From NCBI GenBank assembly GCA_965248545.1, contig OZ252110.1:248001-312000 (forward strand): 64,000 bases of DNA, written 5' to 3'. Both the position numbers and the translations under genes were made by a program. Origin of the DNA: Alteromonas_E sp965248545. Lineage in GTDB: Bacteria > Pseudomonadota > Gammaproteobacteria > Enterobacterales > Alteromonadaceae. Position 1 is the stretch's first letter. The number at the start of each line of letters is the position of its first letter. Of this stretch, positions 1 to 8,428 are shown piece after piece. The notes beneath the pieces are model-generated. The model worked only from the letters and a program-made list of their open reading frames with translations, made no database searches and was not told where the DNA came from.

Positions 1-294
1 TTGCTCCGTGCTGATATTGCTGACGCTCACGCAGTGCAGCCCTTCTACGGTTATGCCCAATAAACCGTCTTCTAAGACGTCAAAGTCGACGACTTTGCCA
101 ACGGTTCCGACTTTGTGAATGTGCGTGTTTAGGTCTTTGTCTCCGTCAGATTTAAGCATGCACACGACGAACACCGAATCTTCAGCACACACAGTTTTGA
201 CCATTCGAACGTAGCGCGGTTCGAAAATCCTGAGCGCCATTCTACCGCCAGGAAGAAGGTGCGCAGAGAGTGGAAACAAGGGTAACGTTTGCAA
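1..294 (-). CDS. LON substrate-binding domain protein, 3' part cut by the window edge
   Basis: An open frame runs from the window edge up to 294 on the minus strand and encodes 98 residues beginning LQTLPLFPLSAHLLPGG, followed by MALRIFEPRYVRM. The PLFPL and LRIFEPRY signatures are typical of the N-terminal substrate-binding domain of Lon protease, found as stand-alone proteins of about 190 residues without the protease. The start chosen is TTG at 294, because AAGGA lies five bases upstream and a TAA is two codons further up; ATG at 240 would cut off the conserved first strand. The C-terminus is outside the window. The function of such proteins is not well known. It is divergent from the lipid operon that follows. 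Confidence 0.75.
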   Translation of the reverse strand, partial: MQTLPLFPLSAHLLPGGRMALRIFEPRYVRMVKTVCAEDSVFVVCMLKSDGDKDLNTHIHKVGTVGKVVDFDVLEDGLLGITVEGLHCVSVSNISTEQ

Positions 295-361
295 AATTCC
301 TTACCAAATTAAAGTTATATGCTTCCTTTACGCCACTTGAGCCAACTTGGATCGCTTTTCA

Positions 362-390
362 TCATGAATTAAAAATTTTTAACTTCATGA
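362..390. promoter_or_regulatory. Near-perfect palindrome in the divergent promoter region
   Basis: The arms TCATGAA and TTCATGA flank an AT-rich, self-complementary centre. It sits 56 bases upstream of the NTF2-like gene and between two divergent genes, so a regulator-binding site is plausible. The regulator is unknown. Confidence 0.4.
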
Positions 391-416
391 TCTGCAACAG
401 GATTTGTAATGTATCT
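388..416 (+). promoter_or_regulatory. Candidate ECF-sigma promoter of the lipid/photo-oxidative operon
   Basis: TGATCT at 388-393 is followed 17 bases later by GTATCT at 411-416. This resembles the TGATC-type -35 used by RpoE/ChrR sigma factors, which control the same set of genes in other proteobacteria. The -10 match is weak, and the call leans on the identity of the downstream genes. Confidence 0.3.
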
Positions 417-445
417 ATATCATTATTGATACAAGTTGAATTGAA

Positions 446-868
446 ATGACGGTAATAGAAAAATTTCGTAATTTTTATCAAGGGCTTAGCAAAAAGGATA
501 TAAGCGGTTTATCTGATGTTTACAGTCAAAACATCGAATTTATCGACCCAATAGCGACACATCACGGAATCAAAACCGTTACCCAGTATTTTGGCCGTCT
601 GTTAAAAGGGACAACGTCATGCGACTTTACGATCCACTCAATCAAGTCGTTGTCGGACGACGAATTTGTCGCCGAATGGCAAATGCGTTTTGTTTCGTCC
701 TCGTTGAAAACTAATAACCCAATTGTCGTGGATGGGATTACAGTCGCTAGAACAGAAGGTGACTACGTGACCTATCACCGCGACTATTATGATATGGGCC
801 AACTCGCATATGAGCATGTCCCTTTGCTTGGTTATTTTGTTCGTAAAGTGAAAGGAAAGTTGCAATGA
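446..868 (+). CDS. Nuclear transport factor 2 / SnoaL-like protein
   Basis: This 140-residue protein has the length and pattern of a single cone-shaped NTF2-like domain: an N-terminal helix (FRNFYQGLSK), the IEFIDPI segment, and a C-terminal strand region ending in DYYDMGQLAYEHVPLLG. The closely related pattern is found as the first gene of operons with an SDR, an FAD oxidoreductase, DUF1365 and a cyclopropane synthase. No catalytic activity can be assigned; a small-molecule-binding or isomerase role is the usual guess for the fold. It overlaps the next gene by four bases (ATGA), which implies translational coupling. Confidence 0.8.
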   Translation: MTVIEKFRNFYQGLSKKDISGLSDVYSQNIEFIDPIATHHGIKTVTQYFGRLLKGTTSCDFTIHSIKSLSDDEFVAEWQMRFVSSSLKTNNPIVVDGITVARTEGDYVTYHRDYYDMGQLAYEHVPLLGYFVRKVKGKLQ

Positions 869-1608
869 GCACAACATTACTCGTCACCGGTGCGACCTCT
901 GGCATTGGCGAAGGGCTGGCGAGGTTAGCCGCGAGCCGCGGTTATAACGTAATCGCTTGCGGGCGAAACGCCGATAAACTCGCTCAGCTAGACGCAACCG
1001 ATAATATCTCGACTTTGCAGTTTGACGTAACTGATGAACATGCGACCCGAGCGGCATTGGCAGGCGTCCAGTGTGACATTGCAGTATTAAACGCGGGTAC
1101 ATGTGAATATGTCGATACAGATGCGATCGAACCCGCGATGTTTCGCCGGGTTTTCGAGCCAAACTTCTTCGGCGTCGTAAACTGCGTCGCAGCACTGCGT
1201 GCCAATCTAAAGACCGGCAACCAAATCGTGATCGTTGACTCTTTGGCGCGACTGCTTCCTTTCACCAGAAGTCAAGCATACGGGGCAAGCAAGGCCGCGC
1301 TTTATTACTTCAGCAAAAGCTTAGAGGTCGACCTTGCACATGATGGCATTGACGTACAAACGGTATCACCAGGATTTGTCGTTACACCACTAACCGATAA
1401 AAACGATTTTGCCATGCCGATGAAGATCACCGTTGATGAAGCCGTAAATGACATGCTCAATGGCATCGAAAAACGTGCCTCTTCAGTCTATTTTCCGACT
1501 CGTTTCAGCCTGATTTTACGCTTCCTGAATTTATTGCCAGCAAGCCTCCAGCGTAACCTGTCATTATCAATGAAACGCTCGATGAAACGAGGTAAACGAA
1601 AACAATGA
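865..1608 (+). CDS. Short-chain dehydrogenase/reductase
   Basis: A classical SDR of 247 residues. The nucleotide-binding motif TGATSGIG is at residues 8-15, and the catalytic triad is visible as Ser126, Tyr139 and Lys143 (YGASK). The C-terminus is basic (MKRSMKRGKRKQ), which may help membrane association. The substrate is unknown. The gene is coupled by four-base overlaps to both neighbours, and its place in this operon suggests an oxidoreduction step in lipid or fatty-acid modification together with the FAD enzyme and the methyltransferase downstream. Confidence 0.85.
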   Translation: MSTTLLVTGATSGIGEGLARLAASRGYNVIACGRNADKLAQLDATDNISTLQFDVTDEHATRAALAGVQCDIAVLNAGTCEYVDTDAIEPAMFRRVFEPNFFGVVNCVAALRANLKTGNQIVIVDSLARLLPFTRSQAYGASKAALYYFSKSLEVDLAHDGIDVQTVSPGFVVTPLTDKNDFAMPMKITVDEAVNDMLNGIEKRASSVYFPTRFSLILRFLNLLPASLQRNLSLSMKRSMKRGKRKQ

Positions 1609-2867
1609 GCAAACGAATAGCGATAATCGGAACCGGTATATCCGGCCTTACCTGTGCACACCTGTTACATCGAAACAATGACGTGACCGTTTACGAGGCC
1701 AATGATTACATCGGAGGTCACACTGCAACCAAAAACATTGAGGTTGATGGGCAACAGTTTGCGATCGATACCGGTTTCATTGTGTTTAATGATTGGACGT
1801 ACCCAAATTTTATTAAGCTGATGGACAAACTCGGGGTTAAAAGCCAACCGACAGAAATGAGTTTTAGCGTTAAAAACCTCAGTGAGAATCTTGAATACAA
1901 CGGTAACAATCTAAATAGTTTGTTTGCCCAGCGCAGAAACATAGTCAGACCTAAGTTCATTCGTTTGGTGCGAGACATTTTAACGTTTAATAAGGCGTGT
2001 AAGGCTTTGGATATCGCCAACGTCGACGAAAATCAAACACTCATTGGGTATATCAAACAACTTGGCTTGAGTGATGTGTTTGTAAATAACTATATTCTGC
2101 CAATGTGTGCGGCAATATGGTCGTCTTCCGTGGAAGACACCAAAGGTTTCCCGTTACGGTTCTTCTTGCAGTTTTTTAACAACCACGGACTTCTTAATAT
2201 CACCGATAGACCACAGTGGTATACGATTATCGGTGGCTCGAATCAGTACATTGCGCCCCTTACTGCAGGGTTCAAAGATAAGATTAAGCTAAATTCCCCC
2301 GTCAATCAGGTGACCAAGCTCGAGCAGGGATATAGCGTTGCAGCTGTAAATCAAGAGGACACAATTTTTGACGAAGTGATATTTGCCTGTCACAGTGACC
2401 AAGCACTCGCCATGCTCGATAACCCGAGTGAAGCCCAGCAATCTGTGCTTGGCGCCATTCCGTATGCGATGAATGATGTCGTTCTGCATACAGACACAGC
2501 GATCTTGCCAAAGCGCCCACTCGCGTGGGCAAGCTGGAATTATCTTATCAAAGGCGAAAACGGCGAAAACGAAAAACCAGCGTCAGTCACCTATAATATG
2601 AATATCCTCCAGCGGTTGAGCGCGTCAAAGACGTTTTGTGTCACATTGAATAACACTGCAGCAATCGACCCCGATAAAATTCTCGGCCAGTATCGCTATG
2701 CGCATCCACAATACAACTTGGCAATGGTCGACGCACAACAACGTCGTGCAGAAATATGCGGTATTGACGGCATGCACTTTTGCGGCGCTTATTGGTACAA
2801 CGGCTTCCATGAGGATGGAGTGCGCAGTGCCTTGGACGTATGCCAACGCTTTGGAGAAACACTTTGA
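1605..2867 (+). CDS. FAD-dependent amine-oxidase-family oxidoreductase
   Basis: This 420-residue flavoprotein starts with a Rossmann fold, GTGISG at residues 9-14, followed by the acidic end of strand two (VYEAND) and the GGHT motif that contacts FAD in the NAD(P)-binding amine oxidase family. The C-terminal part has CGAYWYNGFHEDGVRSA, the second FAD-binding segment of these proteins. Relatives sit beside DUF1365 and cyclopropane-fatty-acid synthase genes and have been linked to modified (for example furan or cyclopropane) fatty acids. The exact reaction here is not known. The start overlaps the SDR stop by four bases. Confidence 0.85.
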   Translation: MSKRIAIIGTGISGLTCAHLLHRNNDVTVYEANDYIGGHTATKNIEVDGQQFAIDTGFIVFNDWTYPNFIKLMDKLGVKSQPTEMSFSVKNLSENLEYNGNNLNSLFAQRRNIVRPKFIRLVRDILTFNKACKALDIANVDENQTLIGYIKQLGLSDVFVNNYILPMCAAIWSSSVEDTKGFPLRFFLQFFNNHGLLNITDRPQWYTIIGGSNQYIAPLTAGFKDKIKLNSPVNQVTKLEQGYSVAAVNQEDTIFDEVIFACHSDQALAMLDNPSEAQQSVLGAIPYAMNDVVLHTDTAILPKRPLAWASWNYLIKGENGENEKPASVTYNMNILQRLSASKTFCVTLNNTAAIDPDKILGQYRYAHPQYNLAMVDAQQRRAEICGIDGMHFCGAYWYNGFHEDGVRSALDVCQRFGETL

Positions 2868-3610
2868 GTGCTGCTAGGCTAGAAAGCGCAATCTACCGAG
2901 GTGAAGTTTATCACCAGCGGGTTGTGCCCAAGCAGCATGAATTCACCTACAACATTTTCTTATTCTGGTTAAAACTGGATGAAGTAGATCAAGTCGCTAC
3001 GCAAGTGGCTGGTTTCAAATCAGCGGGATTTGGCCCCGCGGTCTTCAAACGCGGCGACTACCTTGGCGACCCTTCACGATCGTTGTCCGCAGAAGTGCTT
3101 AAACGATGTCATGAGCTGGGCGCCGAAGACTTACAAGGTGACGTCTTTATGTTGGGACAAGTGCGCGTTTTTGGACTGTATTTCAGCCCGGTTAACTTTT
3201 ACTTTGTCCGCAATCAGTTGGGGCATTACACCCACATGCTAGCGGAAGTTAGCAATACTCCCTGGAACAAGCGCCACCATTATTTGGTTGACCTAGACCA
3301 GCAAGCACCTACGGAAAAAGCCTTTCACGTCTCACCTTTTAATCCGATGGACATGGTTTACCGCTGGTCGGTACAACAACCCAATGAACACATGAAACTC
3401 GCTTTGTCTTGTTATCAAGAGCAACGCCATTTCACTGCAGCAATCAACATGACAAAAATGTCATTGAACTCAAAGTCCATGACAAACGTAATGTTATCTA
3501 TACCAAGTATGACAATAAAAACGGTCGCAGGTATTTATTGGCAGGCGCTGAAACTATTTATCAAGCGAGTGCCGTTTTACTCTTACCCTAGCAATAACAA
3601 GGAATACTGA
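2864..3610 (+). CDS. DUF1365 family protein
   Basis: The protein has about 248 residues and the DUF1365 hallmarks: an N-terminal SAIYRGEVYHQR stretch, the central FGLYFSPVNFYFV and the later VSPFNPMDMVYRW. I chose TTG at 2864, not ATG at 2840. A TGGAG Shine-Dalgarno lies six bases upstream, the TTG overlaps the previous stop, and the extra eight residues from the ATG do not match the family start. The function is unknown. The family is nearly always found between an FAD oxidoreductase and a cyclopropane synthase, as here, so it probably acts in the same lipid-modifying pathway. Confidence 0.85.
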   Translation: MSAARLESAIYRGEVYHQRVVPKQHEFTYNIFLFWLKLDEVDQVATQVAGFKSAGFGPAVFKRGDYLGDPSRSLSAEVLKRCHELGAEDLQGDVFMLGQVRVFGLYFSPVNFYFVRNQLGHYTHMLAEVSNTPWNKRHHYLVDLDQQAPTEKAFHVSPFNPMDMVYRWSVQQPNEHMKLALSCYQEQRHFTAAINMTKMSLNSKSMTNVMLSIPSMTIKTVAGIYWQALKLFIKRVPFYSYPSNNKEY

Positions 3611-3612
3611 TC

Positions 3613-4866
3613 ATGTCACATGGTGAACAGGTTATCGTATTTGAAGAACAAATGAGTTGGATGCACAAAACGTGTAAAGCCATCTTCCTCAACGTTTTAT
3701 CCTCTTTACCCCATGGCCAAATCACGATCAAAGAACGCGGTTCTCTGGTCGCTGTTTACGGCGATGCTAGCAGCGATTTAAAAGCCGAAGTCGACATTCA
3801 ATCCCCCGTAGCTTACCGTCACTTGCTGTTAGGCGGCAGTGTTGCATCGGGCGAAACCTACACCGACGGCCTCTGGACGACGCCAAACTTGACCAATGTC
3901 ATCCGAATTTTTGCTCGAAACCTACCGACCTTAGACAAGTGGGAAGCCAAATTTAAGTGGTTATCATTGCCCGCCTGGAAGGTGAAACACTTCTTAAATA
4001 GAAATTCTCAATCTCAAGCCAAGAAAAACATCTCCGCACATTATGACCTCGGCAATACGTTGTACACGCGTTTTCTTGACGAAAGCATGATGTATTCTTC
4101 TGCAATCTATCCGGATCCGAATACTTCGCTGGCAGAGGCGCAACAGCACAAGCTAAAAAGTATTTGTGACAAACTCCAATTGACGCCACACGATCATTTA
4201 CTCGAAATTGGCACGGGTTGGGGCGGCCTTGCGGTATATGCAGCAAAACACTACGGCTGTAAAGTGACCACCACTACAATTTCAGAAGAGCAATATGCCT
4301 ACGCAAAGCAGTGGGTCGAGAAAGAAGGTTTAGAGCAGCAAGTCACCTTGTTGAAGAAAGACTATCGTTTGCTTGAAGGTAAGTACGACAAGCTAGTGTC
4401 GATCGAGATGATTGAGGCGGTTGGGAAAGAGTATCTGAATAACTTTTTCGCTAAGTGTTCTTCACTGTTGCACCGCAGCGGTTTGATGGTACTGCAAGCA
4501 ATTACCATCGACGACAGACGCTATGACAGTTATTCCCGCAGCGTTGACTTCATACAGAAACATATTTTCCCGGGTGGTTTCCTGCCCTCTCAGCACGTCA
4601 TGAATAATACACTAAAACAGCACACCGATATGATGATTCGCGACTTACACGATATTGGGTTGGATTACGCCCAAACACTACGTGATTGGCACACTGCGTT
4701 TCAATCGGCCCGTGATGAGCTTGAGAAGCATGGTTATGATGACCGCTTCGCTCGAATGTGGCAGTATTACTTGAACTATTGTGAAGGTGGTTTCTTAGAG
4801 CGCACCATCAGTACTGTGCAACTCGTGCTCTCTAAGCCCGGCTTCAATGGAGCACTGAACAGGTAA
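3613..4866 (+). CDS. cfa: Cyclopropane-fatty-acyl-phospholipid synthase family methyltransferase
   Basis: This 417-residue protein transfers a methylene group from S-adenosylmethionine to unsaturated acyl chains of membrane phospholipids. The SAM-binding motif LEIGTGWGG is at residues 197-205, preceded by the family segment ISAHYDLGN and followed by the VSIEMIEAVG motif. It is longer than the 382-residue E. coli enzyme because of a longer N-terminal region. It follows DUF1365 by two bases and ends the operon. In several proteobacteria the same set belongs to a singlet-oxygen response controlled by RpoE/ChrR; that regulation is inferred here, because no chrR gene is in view. Confidence 0.9.
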   Translation: MSHGEQVIVFEEQMSWMHKTCKAIFLNVLSSLPHGQITIKERGSLVAVYGDASSDLKAEVDIQSPVAYRHLLLGGSVASGETYTDGLWTTPNLTNVIRIFARNLPTLDKWEAKFKWLSLPAWKVKHFLNRNSQSQAKKNISAHYDLGNTLYTRFLDESMMYSSAIYPDPNTSLAEAQQHKLKSICDKLQLTPHDHLLEIGTGWGGLAVYAAKHYGCKVTTTTISEEQYAYAKQWVEKEGLEQQVTLLKKDYRLLEGKYDKLVSIEMIEAVGKEYLNNFFAKCSSLLHRSGLMVLQAITIDDRRYDSYSRSVDFIQKHIFPGGFLPSQHVMNNTLKQHTDMMIRDLHDIGLDYAQTLRDWHTAFQSARDELEKHGYDDRFARMWQYYLNYCEGGFLERTISTVQLVLSKPGFNGALNR

Positions 4867-4875
4867 ATAGACATT

Positions 4876-5355
4876 ATGAAACACAGCGGCGCCTGGTTGT
4901 TTAAGACAGAACCAGATACGTTTAGTATCGATGACCTCGAAGCCTGTCCTCAACAACGTGAAATTTGGGATGGGATTCGAAATTATCAGGCGCGCAATTT
5001 TTTGCGAGACGATGTTAAACTCGGCGATTCGGTGTTTATCTATCACTCAAGTTGTAAAAACGTAGGCATCGCCGGTCTTGCCCGTGTATCTAAAACAGAC
5101 GTTGCCGACCCGACACAATTTGATCCGGAATCTCGCTATCACGATCCCAAGTCATCACCTGAAACACCGCGATGGATCACCGTTGAAGTTGAGTACGTCG
5201 AAACCTTTCCAGAAATTTTGCCTTTAAAAACCATCAAGGCCATGCCTGAGATTACCGACATCGGTCTCGTCAAGAAGGGCCATCGGTTATCTATTATGCC
5301 GGTCAACGGCGATGAGTTTGAGGCATTGTTGAGCGCCGCTCGCGCGGCTAGATAG
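4876..5355 (+). CDS. EVE domain-containing protein
   Basis: The 159 residues form one EVE domain, a PUA/YTH-like fold thought to bind modified nucleic acid bases. Typical signatures are WLFKTEP near residue 8, WDGIRNYQARNF near 35, VFIYHSS near 55, and a C-terminal LSIMPV segment. It is the relative of human THYN1 (thymocyte nuclear protein 1). The gene lies nine bases after cfa on the same strand and may be co-transcribed, although the function does not connect. It faces pomB across a short hairpin. Confidence 0.85.
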   Translation: MKHSGAWLFKTEPDTFSIDDLEACPQQREIWDGIRNYQARNFLRDDVKLGDSVFIYHSSCKNVGIAGLARVSKTDVADPTQFDPESRYHDPKSSPETPRWITVEVEYVETFPEILPLKTIKAMPEITDIGLVKKGHRLSIMPVNGDEFEALLSAARAAR

Positions 5356-5360
5356 CTAGA

Positions 5361-5378
5361 GGCTAGCCAGCGCTAGCC
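5361..5378. terminator. Hairpin between convergent EVE and pomB genes
   Basis: Perfect arms GGCTAGC and GCTAGCC with a four-base loop lie between the two convergent genes and overlap the pomB stop codon. There is no clear T run on either side, so this is a terminator-like hairpin, not a textbook intrinsic terminator. Confidence 0.45.
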
Positions 5379-6290
5379 ATTGTCAGTACCTTCAATCACA
5401 GAAATTGGATTCGACATCAACGGCTTGCCCTGGTTGATCACAATTTCCACCCGACGGTTTCGCGAACGCGCGTCAGCTTCCTCCCCGTCTATCAACGGCG
5501 CGGTATCTGCGCGTCCCACCACCGACATGCGGGATTCATCAAAGCCTTGGGCTCTGCGCAATTCTTCCGCCACAGCAACGGCGCGTTGCGCGGATAAATC
5601 CCAATTGGAACGATAGAGCTCGTTCGAAATTTGCTGGCTATCGCTGTGTCCTGAGACCTCGATTTCTCCCGGCATCTCGGCTAGTAGTTCGCCGATAGTC
5701 CTGATAATTGGAATGAACTGTGGTTGTAAAAATGCAGAGCCTGCTGAGAACGAGCCATTCTCTCGAATCCGAATGGTAATCTGTTGGCCCAGAGATTCCA
5801 TTTCGATCGAGCCATCGACAATTTGTTTCTCCAATTGTTGCGCAACTTTCTTAAGCATCTCATTAACTTGCTCTTGAGCTGCTTGCTGAGTTTGAGACGC
5901 GGCGGATTGGTCAGTTGCCGTTTGTTGTGCCTGACCGCCGCGCTGTGTTCCTCTTTGCTTTTGACGTCCACCCGCAGAGTCTTCATCACCCGCTTGGAAC
6001 TCCAGCATTTGCTGAGTCATTTCTATCGTTTGTTGCTGGATGTTTTCGATTGGCGTTGGGTCAGGGCGACCGGGGCGGAACTCCATCGCAATCACGCTGG
6101 TCCCTTTAGGAATGTCTTTTACTTCAATCTTGTTTTGCACACCGAAGGCAAATTTCATGGAACCCGCAATTTGTTTGAATTTGAGTACATCCATCTCTGA
6201 GAACGCCAGCAACAATACGAAGAAGCACATCAATAGAGACATCAAATCCGCGAAGGTTCCCATCCATGGCGGGAGACCTTCGGGGGGCAT
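5373..6290 (-). CDS. pomB: Sodium-driven flagellar stator protein PomB (MotB family)
   Basis: As read, the protein has 305 residues. The single membrane segment (FADLMSLLMCFFVLLL, residues 13-28) holds the ion-binding aspartate D15. A long glutamine-rich linker with a probable plug follows, and the C-terminal OmpA-like peptidoglycan-binding domain includes SGHSDSQQISNELY. Together with PomA it forms the stator that anchors to the cell wall and conducts sodium. The start is odd. A well-placed ATG at 6312 with GAGG six bases upstream would encode MEEECPKC, the expected PomB N-terminus, but it is out of frame by one base because of a six-C tract; the in-frame ATG at 6290 follows a stop directly and has no good ribosome site. 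Confidence 0.85.
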   Translation of the reverse strand: MPPEGLPPWMGTFADLMSLLMCFFVLLLAFSEMDVLKFKQIAGSMKFAFGVQNKIEVKDIPKGTSVIAMEFRPGRPDPTPIENIQQQTIEMTQQMLEFQAGDEDSAGGRQKQRGTQRGGQAQQTATDQSAASQTQQAAQEQVNEMLKKVAQQLEKQIVDGSIEMESLGQQITIRIRENGSFSAGSAFLQPQFIPIIRTIGELLAEMPGEIEVSGHSDSQQISNELYRSNWDLSAQRAVAVAEELRRAQGFDESRMSVVGRADTAPLIDGEEADARSRNRRVEIVINQGKPLMSNPISVIEGTDNG

Positions 6291-6318
6291 TTAGGACATT
6301 CTTCTTCCATCGAAACCT

Positions 6319-7083
6319 CTACTCTTCGTCAGTCGTTTCAGCGCGCTTGCTGGCCGCCAAGTAGTTTTTCAGAATTCCTTCGATGACACGTGGATTTTGG
6401 CCATCTGCAATACCCACAATTCCGTCCAAGACTAATGATTGATTCAGCTTTTCTTCGTCTGTTCGGTTGGTAAGTTTAGCCGCTACGGGTAAGCATATAA
6501 CGTTCGCAAAGAACGCACCGTACAAGGTCGTTAACAAGGCTACCGCCATTGCCGGGCCAATCGCTTTAGGGTCATCCATGTTAGACAACATCGCAACCAG
6601 ACCAATCAATGTACCGATCATCCCCATCGCCGGAGCTACATCTCCCATCCCTTTGAATATCGAGGCACCAAACTCGTGACGTTGCGTAGTCATACTAATA
6701 TCTTTCGCCAGGGTTTCGCGCACGACATCAATATCATGGCCGTCAACCAGCATGTCCACGCCCTTTTGCATAAAGGCATTTTCTATCTCTGCCTCTTCTA
6801 AAGCGAGAAAACCGCCTTTGCGCGCTGCGTCAGCCATTTCGACAATTTTTTCAATCAAATCATCGGGAGATTCAATCTTGAACATAAAGGCTTTGCCGGC
6901 GATTTTGCCTGCGCCGAAAAATTGTCCCAGCGTGTACTGCGAAAGTACAACAAATATCGTACCGCCAAATACAATCAGTACGGATGGAATGTTGATGAAC
7001 ATGGATAGATCGCCACCAAGTACCATCGCCATCACAACGAAACCTATAGCACCAAGAATGCCTATGACGGTTGCTAAATCCAC
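6319..7083 (-). CDS. pomA: Flagellar stator protein PomA (MotA family)
   Basis: This 254-residue protein is the membrane channel partner of PomB. Hydrophobic segments lie near residues 1-25, 30-50, 150-170 and 180-205, with a large cytoplasmic loop in between that contacts the rotor. GVQNKIEV-type MotB linkage and the DLATVIGILGAIGFV start match the sodium-type PomA, not the proton-type MotA. The start is GTG at 7083, with AGGAG six bases upstream; the ATG two bases earlier is followed by a stop within three codons. The pomB start region lies just downstream, so the two genes form an operon. No other flagellar gene is in the window. Confidence 0.9.
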   Translation of the reverse strand: MDLATVIGILGAIGFVVMAMVLGGDLSMFINIPSVLIVFGGTIFVVLSQYTLGQFFGAGKIAGKAFMFKIESPDDLIEKIVEMADAARKGGFLALEEAEIENAFMQKGVDMLVDGHDIDVVRETLAKDISMTTQRHEFGASIFKGMGDVAPAMGMIGTLIGLVAMLSNMDDPKAIGPAMAVALLTTLYGAFFANVICLPVAAKLTNRTDEEKLNQSLVLDGIVGIADGQNPRVIEGILKNYLAASKRAETTDEE

Positions 7084-7124
7084 ATGTGACTCCTAATTTG
7101 CTGAAAAAACAACGGTATTCCATG

Positions 7125-7156
7125 GAGTATATCGCGCCTGAATAGGCTATATACTC
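7125..7156. promoter_or_regulatory. Inverted repeat upstream of pomA
   Basis: Arms GAGTATAT (7125-7132) and ATATACTC (7149-7156) are separated by 16 bases, in the space between divergent pomA and xseB. The spacing suits binding of a dimeric regulator, or overlap with AT-rich promoter elements. No known consensus was recognised. Confidence 0.3.
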
Positions 7157-7287
7157 TTGCCATTGTATCGACCATAGCAGAGATTTCTACACTCGGGGAA
7201 TTAAGTTTTTCACGAGAGCATTGACCACCCCACACGCCTTCGGTAATGTGCGCGGTAATCTAAAGCAACCCAGTAAAGGCTATTCGG

Positions 7288-7530
7288 GTGACTGACAAAG
7301 CTGCAGAACCACAAAATTTTGAACAAACGATTGAAGAACTTGAAAAAATCGTTCATTCACTAGAACAAGGAGAAGTTCCTCTGCAAACCGCGTTAGAACA
7401 ATTTGAGCGCGGCGTGAATCTCGCCAAACAAGGCCAAGCGACCTTGGCGGCAGCAGAACAAAAAGTACAAATTTTAATGGCGGAAAACGGCCAGTCTGAA
7501 TTACAAGACTTCGACAACAACGATGAGTGA
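7288..7530 (+). CDS. xseB: Exodeoxyribonuclease VII small subunit
   Basis: The 80-residue small subunit of exonuclease VII binds in several copies to the large XseA subunit and supports degradation of single-stranded DNA. The family core FEQTIEELEKIVHSLEQGE followed by PLQTALEQFERGV is at residues 10-45 and forms a helical hairpin. The start is GTG at 7288. The end overlaps the ispA start by eight bases, the usual xseB-ispA-dxs arrangement of gammaproteobacteria. xseA is not in the window. Confidence 0.93.
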   Translation: MTDKAAEPQNFEQTIEELEKIVHSLEQGEVPLQTALEQFERGVNLAKQGQATLAAAEQKVQILMAENGQSELQDFDNNDE

Positions 7531-8422
7531 AGCTAACCTCACGGCGCTGCACGGTCACGTCAGAGCCGCTGTTGACCAGTATCTGCAATACGCTGTCGAT
7601 GCTCTGCCCGATCATGCACCGAAGCTAAAAGACGCCATGCGATACGCATTGCTCGTGGGCGGTAAGCGCATGCGTCCATTACTCAGCGCGATTACGGCTC
7701 AAACGCTAAACGTTGAAGAACAAGACTATTTGCCTGTCGCTGCTGCGATTGAGTGCATTCATGCCTATTCTCTGGTGCATGATGATTTACCCGCTATGGA
7801 CGATGACGATTTGCGTCGCGGTCAGCCTACCTGTCACATCAAGTTTGATGAGGCGACCGCCATTCTGGCCGGCGATGCACTACAAACGCTAGCCTTTGAG
7901 CTGTTAACCCAATGCGAATTGTCTGCCTATGCTGACAGCCAGCGCATCAAACTATTGAGTTGCATCGCTAAAGCAGGCGGCTATCGAGGCATGTGTGGTG
8001 GTCAAGCGATTGACTTAGCGTCGACCGACAATGCTATTGATATTCATCAGTTAAAGTTGCTGCATCGTTTAAAAACCGGTGCTCTGTTAACGGCATGTGT
8101 TGAGTCCATTACGTTATTAGCGGACGGATTGGCACCGCAATCTGGGCAAGCACTGATTGAATATGCACAAAAGATGGGATTGGCGTTTCAAATCCAAGAC
8201 GACATTTTAGACGTAACAGAAACCAGTGAAACGTTAGGCAAACCTGCGGGTTCTGATGAAAAATCAAACAAATCAACTTTCCCTGCACTACTCGGTTTGG
8301 TTAACGCAAAGCAAGAACTTCAAGAATATCACTCACAAGCGCTTCAAGCGATCGAGGGATTGCCTTACAATACCGCTTTGTTGCGGCAGTTTGCCGACCT
8401 GATGTTGAATAGAACTTATTAA
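7523..8422 (+). CDS. ispA: Farnesyl diphosphate synthase (short-chain polyprenyl synthase)
   Basis: This 299-residue trans-prenyltransferase condenses dimethylallyl or geranyl diphosphate with isopentenyl diphosphate to make farnesyl diphosphate, the precursor of quinone side chains and undecaprenyl carriers. The first aspartate-rich motif DDLPAMDDDD is at residues 87-96, the second (QIQDDILD) is near residue 226, and the GGKRMRP segment that binds isopentenyl diphosphate is near residue 47. The gene overlaps xseB and lies six bases before dxs, which supplies the same pathway. Confidence 0.95.
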   Translation: MSEANLTALHGHVRAAVDQYLQYAVDALPDHAPKLKDAMRYALLVGGKRMRPLLSAITAQTLNVEEQDYLPVAAAIECIHAYSLVHDDLPAMDDDDLRRGQPTCHIKFDEATAILAGDALQTLAFELLTQCELSAYADSQRIKLLSCIAKAGGYRGMCGGQAIDLASTDNAIDIHQLKLLHRLKTGALLTACVESITLLADGLAPQSGQALIEYAQKMGLAFQIQDDILDVTETSETLGKPAGSDEKSNKSTFPALLGLVNAKQELQEYHSQALQAIEGLPYNTALLRQFADLMLNRTY

Positions 8423-8428
8423 TAAAGC

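Noticed and set aside
5784..6200. A 138-codon open frame on the plus strand
   Set aside because: It is antisense to pomB and reflects the glutamine-rich linker read backwards as leucine-rich peptide.
7160..7287. Additional small gene between pomA and xseB
   Set aside because: No frame with a plausible start and ribosome site; the region looks like divergent promoter space.
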